Shown here one piece after another: positions 19,875 through 28,732 of a DNA stretch of 34,548 nucleotides. The DNA is from Bacteroidota bacterium. GTDB taxonomy: Bacteria; Bacteroidota; Bacteroidia; 2-12-FULL-35-15. The stretch covers positions 1 through 34,548 of the forward strand of contig CANFLQ010000016.1 of the NCBI GenBank assembly GCA_947447995.1. Direction: 5' to 3'. Position 1 is the stretch's first letter; each line of letters opens with the position of its first letter. The notes beneath the pieces were generated by a model, which did not search any database, had not been told where the DNA came from, and saw only the letters and a list, made by a program, of their open reading frames with translations. The translations under genes and the position numbers were made by a program.

Positions 19875-21440
19875 ATGGAGAATCGCAAAGATTTACAAAA
19901 ACTGAAGATAAGACAATCATACTTAAAAGATGAGAACAGAGCAAGGGACGTTAATAAGCGAAAAAGCAAAGGATTTTTAACCGCTAGAGAAAATATTGAA
20001 AACCTTTGTGATATTGACTCCTTTTTAGAATACGGATCCTTACTTATAGCTGCTCAACGCACCCGACGAAGCATTGATGACCTGATGGCAAACACTCCAG
20101 CCGATGGGCTTATAGGAGGAATTGGCACTATAAATGGTAGCCATTTTAATGAGTTTGCTTCTAAATGTATGGTTATGAGCTATGATTACATGGTTTTGGC
20201 TGGTACTCAAGGATTGGCAAACCACAAAAAAACAGATCGGTTATTACAAATAGCTCAAAAAAGTTTATTACCTATTGTATTTTTTTTAGAAGGCGGCGGC
20301 GGAAGACCTGGCGATGTAGATTATTATCCTATTAGCCTCGGCGGACTAAATCTTACCACCTTTGCCCAATACGCTAAACTAAGTGGAAAGGTGCCACGTA
20401 TTGCAATTGTTAACGGTTATAGTTTTGCAGGAAATGCAGCTTTGGCTGGTTGTTCTGACGTAATTATCGCCACCAAAAATTCATCTATTGGCATGAGTGG
20501 TCCAGCTATGATAGAAGGAGGAGGGCTTGGATCATTTCATCCTTCGGAAATTGGACCTCCAAGTTTTCAAGTACCTAATGGCGTAATTGATATTTTGGTA
20601 GCGGATGAAAAACAAGCTGTAGAAGTTGCTAAACAATATCTATCGTATTTTCAAGGCAGCATAAAATATAATGAATGTGAAAATCAAGAATCATTGCGAA
20701 ATATTATTCCAGAAGAGAGAAAGTATGCTTATGACATGCGAAAATTGGTAAATATACTTTGCGATAAAAATTCTGTTTTAGAGTTAAGACCTAATTTTGG
20801 AAAGAGTATTATAACAACGTTAATAAGAATTGACGGTCGCCCTATGGGATTAATCGCCAATAACCTTAAACATTTGGGAGGGGCTTTGGATAGTGATGCC
20901 TCAGATAAAATAGCTCGTTTTTTACAACTTTGCGATGCTTTTGGGTTACCTATACTTTCATTAATTGATGTTCCTGGATTTATGGTTGGGCCAAATTGTG
21001 AAAAAACAGCAATGGTAAGGCATGCTTCCCGATTGTTCATTGTGGCTGCAAACATTGATGTGCCAATTTATTCGGTTGTTACCCGACGCGGATATGGTTT
21101 AGGAGCAATGGCTTTAGCAGGCGGCGGATTTTACGAATCGAAATTTACAGTTGCTTGGCCTTCGGCTGAATTTGGCGCAATGGGACTGGAAGGTGCTGTA
21201 AAATTAGGTTTTAGAAAAGAGTTGGAGGCTATACAGGATGAAAACGAGCGTATTGCTTTATTTAAAAAATTACTAAAAGAAGCGCATGAGCAAGGTTCGG
21301 CATTCAATGCGGCTTCTGTATTGGAAATTGATGAAGTGATAGACCCTATTGATACTCGAAAATGGGTTATAAATGCCAATAGCACCTACCCCGAACAATC
21401 GTACAAAACAAGAAATGGGAGGTATATTGATGCCTGGTAA
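19875..21440 (+). CDS. Acyl-CoA (propionyl-/acetyl-type) carboxylase carboxyltransferase beta subunit
   Basis: 521 aa; ADGLIGGIGTINGSHF, FFLEGGGGRPGDVD, VPGFMVGPNCEKTAMVRHASRLF, VVTRRGYGLGAMALAGGGF, WPSAEFGAMGLEGAV. Confidence 0.88.
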   Translation: MENRKDLQKLKIRQSYLKDENRARDVNKRKSKGFLTARENIENLCDIDSFLEYGSLLIAAQRTRRSIDDLMANTPADGLIGGIGTINGSHFNEFASKCMVMSYDYMVLAGTQGLANHKKTDRLLQIAQKSLLPIVFFLEGGGGRPGDVDYYPISLGGLNLTTFAQYAKLSGKVPRIAIVNGYSFAGNAALAGCSDVIIATKNSSIGMSGPAMIEGGGLGSFHPSEIGPPSFQVPNGVIDILVADEKQAVEVAKQYLSYFQGSIKYNECENQESLRNIIPEERKYAYDMRKLVNILCDKNSVLELRPNFGKSIITTLIRIDGRPMGLIANNLKHLGGALDSDASDKIARFLQLCDAFGLPILSLIDVPGFMVGPNCEKTAMVRHASRLFIVAANIDVPIYSVVTRRGYGLGAMALAGGGFYESKFTVAWPSAEFGAMGLEGAVKLGFRKELEAIQDENERIALFKKLLKEAHEQGSAFNAASVLEIDEVIDPIDTRKWVINANSTYPEQSYKTRNGRYIDAW

Positions 21441-21483
21441 ATACCCCTTATAACAAGATAAATAGATATATTAAATTCTAATC

Positions 21484-21513
21484 TTTGTAAATCAAATATT
21501 TTTTTTACTTTTG
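21484..21513 (+). promoter_or_regulatory. Bacteroidota-type promoter for SRP RNA
   Basis: TTTG (21484-21487) - 18 nt - TACTTTTG (21506-21513) immediately upstream of the SRP RNA stem. Confidence 0.7.
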
Positions 21514-21516
21514 TGC

Positions 21517-21619
21517 TGGGGTAAGTCTTATACGACCAGCTCCCTAAAACCCTCCAGGTACGGAAGTAAGCAAAGGTAATAGGTTGAGCGGTGCGATGTA
21601 AGTAGCTTACCCCTTTTTT
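21517..21619 (+). ncRNA. ffs: Bacterial small SRP RNA (4.5S-like)
   Basis: Apical-loop signature CCAGGTACGGAAGTAAGCAAAGG; 5' GGGGTAAG pairs with 3' CTTACCCC (21606-21613), followed by TTTTTT. Confidence 0.88.
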
Positions 21620-21734
21620 ATACTTATTACCAAATTTCCACATTTAGCCAATCGGCACTTTTCAGATACAGTAATTTTATACCTTCGCAACCGAATTTAT
21701 TTCAGCAAAATTTTAACCATTTAAAAATATAACT

Positions 21735-22382
21735 ATGAAATTTTTTATTGACACAGCAAACCTTACACAAATAAAAGAAGCGCAAGACCTAGGCGTACTT
21801 GACGGTGTAACAACTAACCCATCCCTAATGGCGAAAGAAGGTATTAAAGGTGAAAAAAATATTTTAAAACATTATATTGACATTTGTAAAATTGTTGATG
21901 GTGATGTAAGTGCTGAAGTAATTTCTACAGACTTTGCAGGAATGGTAAAAGAAGGAGAAGCGTTGGCCAAACTTCACAAACAAATTGTTGTAAAAATTCC
22001 AATGATTAAGGATGGTATCAAAGCCATTAAATATTTTTCTAAAAAAGGAATCAGAACAAATTGCACTTTGGTATTTTCTGCCGGACAAGCCTTATTAGCT
22101 GCAAAAGCTGGAGCTACTTATGTTTCTCCTTTTGTTGGTCGTTTAGACGATGTTTCTACCGATGGATTGCAATTAATAGAAGACATTCGTGTTATTTATG
22201 ACAACTTTGCTTTCGAAACACAAATATTAGCAGCTTCTGTTCGTCATCCTATGCACATTATAGAGTGTGCAACCATTGGCGCAGATGTAGTTACTTGTCC
22301 GCTCAGTGTAATACTTCAATTATTAAAACACCCATTAACTGATATTGGATTGGCACAGTTTTTAGCAGATGCAAAAAAATAG
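21735..22382 (+). CDS. Transaldolase / fructose-6-phosphate aldolase-like (FSA/TalC family)
   Basis: 215 aa; [91 protein letters not shown]. Confidence 0.93.
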   Translation: MKFFIDTANLTQIKEAQDLGVLDGVTTNPSLMAKEGIKGEKNILKHYIDICKIVDGDVSAEVISTDFAGMVKEGEALAKLHKQIVVKIPMIKDGIKAIKYFSKKGIRTNCTLVFSAGQALLAAKAGATYVSPFVGRLDDVSTDGLQLIEDIRVIYDNFAFETQILAASVRHPMHIIECATIGADVVTCPLSVILQLLKHPLTDIGLAQFLADAKK

Positions 22383-22388
22383 TGATTA

Positions 22389-22485
22389 GTGATTAGTTGT
22401 TAGTAATTAAAACCGAGTATAGGTGATGAATTATTCAAATCAACTCAATACTAAAATTACTCACTGGTTACTAACAACTAATCAC
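22389..22485. repeat. Inverted repeat, 18-bp perfect arms around 61 nt
   Basis: gtgattagttgttagtaa (22389-22406) versus ttactaacaactaatcac (22468-22485). Confidence 0.9.
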
Positions 22486-22498
22486 TTACAAATAAAAA

Positions 22499-23119
22499 AT
22501 GCTTCTAAGAATAAACCCCGATAAACCCAATTACAACGAAATTGCACAAGTAGTAAAATGCTTGCGCGATGGAGGTGTAATTATTTATCCTACCGATACT
22601 GTTTACGGAATAGGCTGCGATATTAACAAACAACGAGCGGTAGAAAAGGTATGTAAAATAAAAGGCATACAGCCAGATAAAGCCAACTTTTCTTTTATCT
22701 GTTCCGACTTAAGTCATCTTTCTGATTTTACAAAACCTATAAGCACACACACTTATAAGCTGATGAAAAAGGCCTTACCTGGTCCATTTACGTTTGTTTT
22801 AAATGCTAATAACAATGTTCCTAAACTGTTCAGTAGTAAAAAAAAAACAGTAGGAATTCGTATTCCTAATAATAATATTTGTCTTGAAATAGTAAAACAA
22901 TTGGGCAATCCCATCATGAGCACATCTGTACATGACGATGACAATATTATAGAATATACAACTGACCCTGAATTGATTCACGAAAAATACAAAAACATTG
23001 TTGATATTGTTATTGCAGGCGGTTATGGAAACAATGAAGCGTCTACTGTAGTTGATTGTACCGAAAATGAGGCAATTGTTTTACGACAAGGACTTGGTGT
23101 GCTGGAGGAGTATTTGTAA
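22499..23119 (+). CDS. Sua5/YciO/YrdC family protein (L-threonylcarbamoyladenylate synthase type)
   Basis: 206 aa; GGVIIYPTDTVYGIGCDI, KKALPGPFTFVLNA, KKTVGIRIPNNNICLEIVKQLGNPIMSTSV. Confidence 0.92.
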   Translation: MLLRINPDKPNYNEIAQVVKCLRDGGVIIYPTDTVYGIGCDINKQRAVEKVCKIKGIQPDKANFSFICSDLSHLSDFTKPISTHTYKLMKKALPGPFTFVLNANNNVPKLFSSKKKTVGIRIPNNNICLEIVKQLGNPIMSTSVHDDDNIIEYTTDPELIHEKYKNIVDIVIAGGYGNNEASTVVDCTENEAIVLRQGLGVLEEYL

Positions 23120-23298
23120 GATTCGTTATGGAGTAATGCGCCTTGATATTTTTAGTTCTTTTTTTCGTAATCAGGTTGTGGATAATAGCGATATTGATTT
23201 TCTCCTAGAATTTTAACCTCAACAAAAAAACTTTGACAACTTCATGGATTTGGCATTTCCCCACCAAAAAAATATTTTCAAAGTTTTTCAAAAAAACG

Positions 23299-23306
23299 TA
23301 TATTTG
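23299..23306 (+). promoter_or_regulatory. Putative -7 box (TATATTTG) of arginine operon leader
   Basis: TAnnTTTG match about 50 nt upstream of the leader ORF. Confidence 0.5.
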
Positions 23307-23357
23307 TACCTCAAAACGATAATTAAAAAAAGTTATAATTCTTTTATTTGCAAAAAG

Positions 23358-23492
23358 ATGAAAAAAGTAAAGTTGTTTTCCAACTTCCTTTCAGCAGCTG
23401 ACAAGATGTTCAGCACAATTGCTGTTTTGTTTACATTCAAGATTGCCGCCATTCCAGTTGCAATCCGAGTACCCTATTCTCCCAGACGATAG
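23358..23492 (+). CDS. Putative leader peptide of the arginine operon (44 aa)
   Basis: MKKVKLFSNFLSAADKMFSTIAVLFTFKIAAIPVAIRVPYSPRR-stop, downstream of a promoter-like box; terminal AGA CGA TAG. Track ORF 23244 includes an implausible N-terminal extension. Confidence 0.55.
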   Translation: MKKVKLFSNFLSAADKMFSTIAVLFTFKIAAIPVAIRVPYSPRR

Positions 23493-23620
23493 TTCGTCTA
23501 TCCTGTTCCGATCCCTTACGTAGAGGTCATTTTCCGAAAATATTTATTTAAAACAATTTGAAATCATAGCTCATATAATTGCTATTTTCTCTACGTTTCA
23601 TCTTTTAATTTTTTCTTCTG
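23484..23620 (+). promoter_or_regulatory. Putative arginine attenuator region
   Basis: Hairpin AGACGA-tagt-TCGTCT (23484-23499) contains the Arg codons and stop; ACGTAGAG (23518-23525) pairs with CTCTACGT (23589-23596) followed by ttcatcttttaatttttt. Confidence 0.45.
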
Positions 23621-24292
23621 ATGGAGAATCCCGAATTCAAAATAATTGTTGCAACTGAGCAACACATAAAATATTCCCAAATCATTTGCGACGAAATGGA
23701 ATCGTCGGCAAAAGCCCGTGGTACAGGTATTGCAAAACGTTCGCCTGAGTACATTGCCGAAAAAATGCGGGAGGGAAAAGCTGTTATAGCACTTACTACC
23801 AAAGGTGATTGGGCTGGCTTTTGTTATATCGAAACCTGGGAATCGGGTAACTATGTAGCTAACTCAGGCTTGATCGTGTCACCCAATTTCAGAAAAAGTG
23901 GTTTGGCAAAACTAATAAAAAAGAAAGTTTTTGAACTATCTCGAACCAAGTATCCGGATGCGAAAATATTTGGTTTAACTACGGGTTTGGCGGTAATGAA
24001 GATAAATTCTGAATTGGGCTACGAACCAGTAACCTATTCGGAATTGACGCAGGACGATCAATTTTGGAAAGGCTGTCAGAGTTGTGTAAATTTTGAGATC
24101 CTTATGAGTAAGGATCGTAAAAATTGTATGTGTACGGCCATGCTTTACGATCCAGCAGATAAGAAACATGATAAGGAAGATAACGCGACTAAAAATTTCA
24201 AGATAAATTCAAAATTGTATGAACGTTGGATGCGTATTAAACAATCCTTATTGCTGAAGGTGGATAAAATGGTATCTTTAAAAATTGGTTAA
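23621..24292 (+). CDS. GNAT N-acetyltransferase at head of arginine operon (possible first-step acyltransferase)
   Basis: 223 aa; GNAT-like SGLIVSPNFRKSGLAKLIKKKVFE; C-terminal CQSC...CMC; immediately upstream of argG. Confidence 0.78.
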   Translation: MENPEFKIIVATEQHIKYSQIICDEMESSAKARGTGIAKRSPEYIAEKMREGKAVIALTTKGDWAGFCYIETWESGNYVANSGLIVSPNFRKSGLAKLIKKKVFELSRTKYPDAKIFGLTTGLAVMKINSELGYEPVTYSELTQDDQFWKGCQSCVNFEILMSKDRKNCMCTAMLYDPADKKHDKEDNATKNFKINSKLYERWMRIKQSLLLKVDKMVSLKIG

Positions 24293-24310
24293 AATTAAAA
24301 TTATAATAAA

Positions 24311-25513
24311 ATGAAAAACAATAAAGTAGTACTAGCATTCAGCGGTGGTTTAGATACAACGTATTGTGCCATCTATCTAAACAAAATAAAAAACATGGAG
24401 GTGCATGCCGTACTTGTAAACACAGGCGGTTTTGGTGCTGAAGAGTTGAAAAAAATAGAAGAACATGCGTTTAAATTGGGTGTTAAATCATTCAAATGTA
24501 TTGATGATACTGACAATTTTTATAAGACCGTTGTTAAGTATTTAATTTTTGGAAATATATTAAAAAACAATACCTACCCACTTTCGGTAAGTGCGGAGCG
24601 CATTGCGCAAGCAATGGCAATTGCTAATTATGCAAAATTAATTGGTGCAACTGCCGTAGCGCATGGCAGTACTGGTGCTGGTAACGATCAGGTACGTTTT
24701 GATATGGTATTCAACATTGTTGTACCTAACGTTGAAATTATTACTCCTATCCGTGATATGAAATTATCGCGTGAAGCGGAAATTGAATTTTTGAAAGAGC
24801 ATGGCGTTGAAATGAATTTTGAGAAAGCTAAATACTCTATCAATAAAGGTATTTGGGGGACATCGGTAGGAGGCAAGGAAACATTAAAATCCAGAGAATA
24901 TTTACCGGAAGAAGCATTTCCTACACCTGTAACAAAACAAGGTTCAGAAGATGTAAGTCTTACTTTTGAAAAAGGAGAGTTGGTAGCAATTAACGATAAA
25001 AAAATGTCTTCTGTAGAGGCAATTTTAAAATTAAATGAGCTTGCTTCTGGTTATGGAATTGGGAGAGATATACATGTGGGAGATACCATTATCGGAATAA
25101 AGGGTCGCGTAGGTTTTGAAGCTGCGGCATCTATTGTAATCATCAAAGCACATCATTTGTTGGAGAAACATACCTTAACAAAATGGCAATTGTACTGGAA
25201 AGAACAATTGTCGGCTTGGTACGGAAACTGGCTGCACGAAGGTCAGTTCATGGATCCTACAATGAGAAACATTGAGAAGTTTTTAGAAGATACACAAACC
25301 AATGTAACTGGAAAAGTGTTTGTAACGCTGTATCCATACCGTTTTCAATTAAACGGCATTGAGTCGGAACACGATTTGATGTCGGCTAAATTTGGTAGCT
25401 ATGGCGAAATGAACAACGCTTGGACAGGTGAAGACGTAAAAGGATTCTCAAAAATATTTGGTAATCAAGTAGCAATTTATCATCAGGTAAATTCAACGCT
25501 TGAGAAAAAATAA
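24311..25513 (+). CDS. argG: Argininosuccinate synthase
   Basis: 400 aa; VVLAFSGGLDTTYCAIYL, AHGSTGAGNDQVRFD, SINKGIWGTSVGG. Confidence 0.95.
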   Translation: MKNNKVVLAFSGGLDTTYCAIYLNKIKNMEVHAVLVNTGGFGAEELKKIEEHAFKLGVKSFKCIDDTDNFYKTVVKYLIFGNILKNNTYPLSVSAERIAQAMAIANYAKLIGATAVAHGSTGAGNDQVRFDMVFNIVVPNVEIITPIRDMKLSREAEIEFLKEHGVEMNFEKAKYSINKGIWGTSVGGKETLKSREYLPEEAFPTPVTKQGSEDVSLTFEKGELVAINDKKMSSVEAILKLNELASGYGIGRDIHVGDTIIGIKGRVGFEAAASIVIIKAHHLLEKHTLTKWQLYWKEQLSAWYGNWLHEGQFMDPTMRNIEKFLEDTQTNVTGKVFVTLYPYRFQLNGIESEHDLMSAKFGSYGEMNNAWTGEDVKGFSKIFGNQVAIYHQVNSTLEKK

Positions 25514-25532
25514 ATTATTTACGTTTAACAAA

Positions 25533-26516
25533 ATGAAAAAAATTAAAATAGGAGTTGTTGGTGGTGCCGGTTACACAGGAGGAGAGCTCTTGCGTATATT
25601 GGTGAATCACCCGAATGCCGAAATTACTTTTGTACACAGCAAAAGCAATGCAGGTAATTTTATTTACGATACACATACCGACTTAATTGGCGATACCAAT
25701 TTAAAATTTACGGATACTTTGTCGGATGCCATTGATGTATTGTTTTTATGCACCGGACACGGCGAAGCAAAAAAATTTTTGTCGGAAAATAAAATTGATC
25801 CTAAAATAAAATTGATTGATCTGTCGCAAGACCACCGATTGAATTCGAAGAATTCTAATGTTGCAAATCCTTTTGTATACGGACTTCCTGAATTGAATCA
25901 TGCAGTAATCAAAGAAGCTAATTACATAGCAAATCCCGGTTGTTTTGCTACGTGTATTCAATTAGGATTATTGCCGTTGGCCGCAAATAATTTATTGAAC
26001 AACGATGTACATATTACGGCTACAACAGGTTCTACAGGTGCAGGGCAATCGTTGAGCGCTACTTCACATTTCAGCTGGAGACAAAATAATTTAAGCATTT
26101 ACAAGGCATTTGAACATCAGCATTTGGCGGAAATTGGACAAAGTTTAACTCAATTGCAAGCAAGCTTTACTAAGGATTTGAATTTTATTCCTTACCGTGG
26201 AGCATTCACGCGTGGTATCATGGCAACATTATATACTGAGTGTGATTTGAGTGTTGAGAAGATTCAAAAGTTGTACGAAGATTATTATGAAATACATCCA
26301 TTTGTAAACATCAGTAAAAATGCTATTGATTTAAAACAAGTAGTAAATACAAACAAGTGTTTGTTGCAAATACAAAAACATCATGGCAAAATATTAATCA
26401 CAAGTTGTATTGATAACTTACTAAAAGGTGCATCCGGACAAGCAGTTCAAAACATGAACCTTGCTTTTGGATTAGATGAAACAGCAGGATTAAAATTGAA
26501 AGCAAATTATTTTTAA
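25533..26516 (+). CDS. argC: N-acetyl-gamma-glutamyl-phosphate reductase
   Basis: Start MKKIKIGVVGGAGYTGGELLRILVNHPNAEI; catalytic ANPGCFATCIQLGLLPLA. Confidence 0.95.
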   Translation: MKKIKIGVVGGAGYTGGELLRILVNHPNAEITFVHSKSNAGNFIYDTHTDLIGDTNLKFTDTLSDAIDVLFLCTGHGEAKKFLSENKIDPKIKLIDLSQDHRLNSKNSNVANPFVYGLPELNHAVIKEANYIANPGCFATCIQLGLLPLAANNLLNNDVHITATTGSTGAGQSLSATSHFSWRQNNLSIYKAFEHQHLAEIGQSLTQLQASFTKDLNFIPYRGAFTRGIMATLYTECDLSVEKIQKLYEDYYEIHPFVNISKNAIDLKQVVNTNKCLLQIQKHHGKILITSCIDNLLKGASGQAVQNMNLAFGLDETAGLKLKANYF

Positions 26517-26528
26517 TAAAAAATAAAA

Positions 26529-27656
26529 ATGAAACTATTTGACGTATATCCCTTATTTGACATAGAACCGGTTAAAGCCGAAGGTTCAACAATATGGGAC
26601 AAAGATGGAGTGAAGTATCTTGATTTGTATGGCGGACATGCTGTAATTTCGATTGGGCATACACACCCACATTATGTAAAAAAAATAACGGAGCAATTAA
26701 ATGCCATTGCATTTTATTCCAATTCTGTTAAAATAAAAATGCAGGAAGAACTGGCTGATAAACTGGGTAAGCTTTCTGGTTATACCGATTATCAATTGTT
26801 TTTGTGTAACAGTGGTGCTGAAGCAAATGAAAATGCGTTGAAATTAGCATCGTTTCATAACGGACGTAAAAAAATTATCTCGTTCAGCAAAGCATTTCAT
26901 GGACGAACTTCCTTAGCAGTTGCAGCTACGGACGATGCAAAAATATGGGCGCCAGTAAACTTAACAGATAACATTGAAATACTTCCATTCAATGATGAGT
27001 CGGCATTTGAAAAGGCAATGGGCGATGATGTATGTGCTGTTATCATTGAAGGAATACAAGGTGTTGGTGGGGTTCAAATTCCAACAACTAATTTTTTGAA
27101 AAAGATAAAATCACTTTGTGAAAAACACGGAGCTGTTATGATTTTGGATGAAGTACAATCTGGTTACGGACGTTCAGGTAAATTTTTTGCGCATCAATAT
27201 GCTGATGTAAAACCTGATATCATATCGGTTGCAAAGGGTATGGGTAATGGATTTCCAGTGGGAGGTATTTTAATTACTCCACACCTTAAACCTAAACACG
27301 GTATGTTGGGTACTACATTTGGCGGAGCTTATTTGGCTTGTGCTGCTGCAATTGCTGTATTGGATGTAATTAAGGATGAAAATTTAATTGCCAATTCAGA
27401 AACAATGGGCAATTACATTATGAATGAATTGAAAAGCATTAAAGGTGTTAAAGAAGTTCGTGGGCTTGGATTAATGATTGGCGTTGAATTGGAAGAAGCT
27501 TGTGCTCCTATTCGTAATCAATTGTTATCGGAATACAAAATGTTTTTAGGATCTTCATCCGATAAAAACACCTTGCGAGTACTACCCGCATTGAATATAA
27601 AAAAAGAAGATATAGATAGTTTTTTAATTGCATTTAAAAGTGTTTTATCAAAATAA
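26529..27656 (+). CDS. argD: Acetylornithine aminotransferase family (class III, PLP)
   Basis: 375 aa; LFLCNSGAEANENALKLA, MILDEVQSGYGRSGKFFAHQ, PDIISVAKGMGNGFPVGG. Confidence 0.93.
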   Translation: MKLFDVYPLFDIEPVKAEGSTIWDKDGVKYLDLYGGHAVISIGHTHPHYVKKITEQLNAIAFYSNSVKIKMQEELADKLGKLSGYTDYQLFLCNSGAEANENALKLASFHNGRKKIISFSKAFHGRTSLAVAATDDAKIWAPVNLTDNIEILPFNDESAFEKAMGDDVCAVIIEGIQGVGGVQIPTTNFLKKIKSLCEKHGAVMILDEVQSGYGRSGKFFAHQYADVKPDIISVAKGMGNGFPVGGILITPHLKPKHGMLGTTFGGAYLACAAAIAVLDVIKDENLIANSETMGNYIMNELKSIKGVKEVRGLGLMIGVELEEACAPIRNQLLSEYKMFLGSSSDKNTLRVLPALNIKKEDIDSFLIAFKSVLSK

Positions 27657-27668
27657 TCAGTAAAAAGA

Positions 27669-28625
27669 ATGAAAATTTTTACATCCGTGAACGATGTCAC
27701 CAACATCGATGAAATAGTGAACGAGGCCTTGATGCTGAAAAAGGCCCCATACTCGTTTTCTCATTTAGGGAAAAATAAAACATTGGGAATGGTATTTATG
27801 AATCCTAGTTTACGTACCAGATTAAGTACGCAAAAAGCAGGTATGAATTTAGGTATGAATACCATGGTGATGAACCTTGATAAAGATGGCTGGGCATTGG
27901 AGATGAATGAAGGAGTGGTAATGAATGGAACAACGGTAGAACACGTAAAAGACGTTGCTGCTGTAATGTCGCAATATTGTGATATCATTGCTATTCGTTG
28001 TTTTGCACAAATGAAAAACAAGGAGGCTGATTACAGTGAAATGATCCTCAACCAATTTATTAAATATAGCACTGTACCTATTGTAAGTATGGAAGGTTCT
28101 ACTTTACATCCTTTACAAAGTTTGGCAGATGTTATTACCATGCGTGAAAACTGGACTAAGAAAACAAAACCAAAAGTGGTATTGACCTGGGGACCCCACA
28201 TTAAACCAATTGCTCAAGCGGTAGCCAATTCATTTAGTGAATGGATGTTAAAAACGGATGTTGATTTTACCATCACACATCCGGAAGGATATGAGTTAAG
28301 TGAAGATTTTACTAAAGGTGCTAAAATAGTTTACAACCAACAGGAAGCCTTGATAGATGCTGATTTTGTGTATATAAAAAATTGGTCGTGTTATAACGAT
28401 TATGCAAAAATACTGTGTGCCGATAGCAATTGGATGCTAACCAACAAAAAATTAGAAGTAACTAATAATGCAAAAATAATGCACTGCTTGCCTGTTCGCA
28501 GAAATTTAGAAGTAAGCGATGAGGTGCTGGATGGCGCAAATTCATTAATCTATCAACAAGCAAACAATCGTTTGTTTTCGGCACAAGCAGTTTTGAAAAA
28601 AATATTGGAAACAAATACGTTTTAA
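27669..28625 (+). CDS. argF': N-acetyl-/N-succinyl-ornithine carbamoyltransferase
   Basis: 318 aa; FMNPSLRTRLSTQKAGMNLGM, EGSTLHPLQSLADVITM, MHCLPVRRNLEVSDEVLDG. Confidence 0.92.
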   Translation: MKIFTSVNDVTNIDEIVNEALMLKKAPYSFSHLGKNKTLGMVFMNPSLRTRLSTQKAGMNLGMNTMVMNLDKDGWALEMNEGVVMNGTTVEHVKDVAAVMSQYCDIIAIRCFAQMKNKEADYSEMILNQFIKYSTVPIVSMEGSTLHPLQSLADVITMRENWTKKTKPKVVLTWGPHIKPIAQAVANSFSEWMLKTDVDFTITHPEGYELSEDFTKGAKIVYNQQEALIDADFVYIKNWSCYNDYAKILCADSNWMLTNKKLEVTNNAKIMHCLPVRRNLEVSDEVLDGANSLIYQQANNRLFSAQAVLKKILETNTF

Positions 28626-28634
28626 TTAGGTACA

Positions 28635-28705
28635 ACCTCGGCTGGGGTCAAAAGTTTATAGAATGCTGATTTAACTATAAACATACGACCCCGCAGGGGG
28701 CGAAC
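28635..28705. repeat. Compound palindromic element between argF' and argB
   Basis: GGGGTC-aaaa-GTTTATAG-13 nt-CTATAAAC-atac-GACCCC (28644-28692), extended by cctcggct / gcaggggg flanks. Confidence 0.85.
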
Positions 28706-28732
28706 AAAAAGATAGTATTGCACACTATACAA

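Noticed and set aside
23244-23492. 82-aa ORF version of the arg leader
   Set aside because: The N-terminal part spans the likely promoter (TATATTTG at 23299); the 44-aa ORF from 23358 is more plausible.
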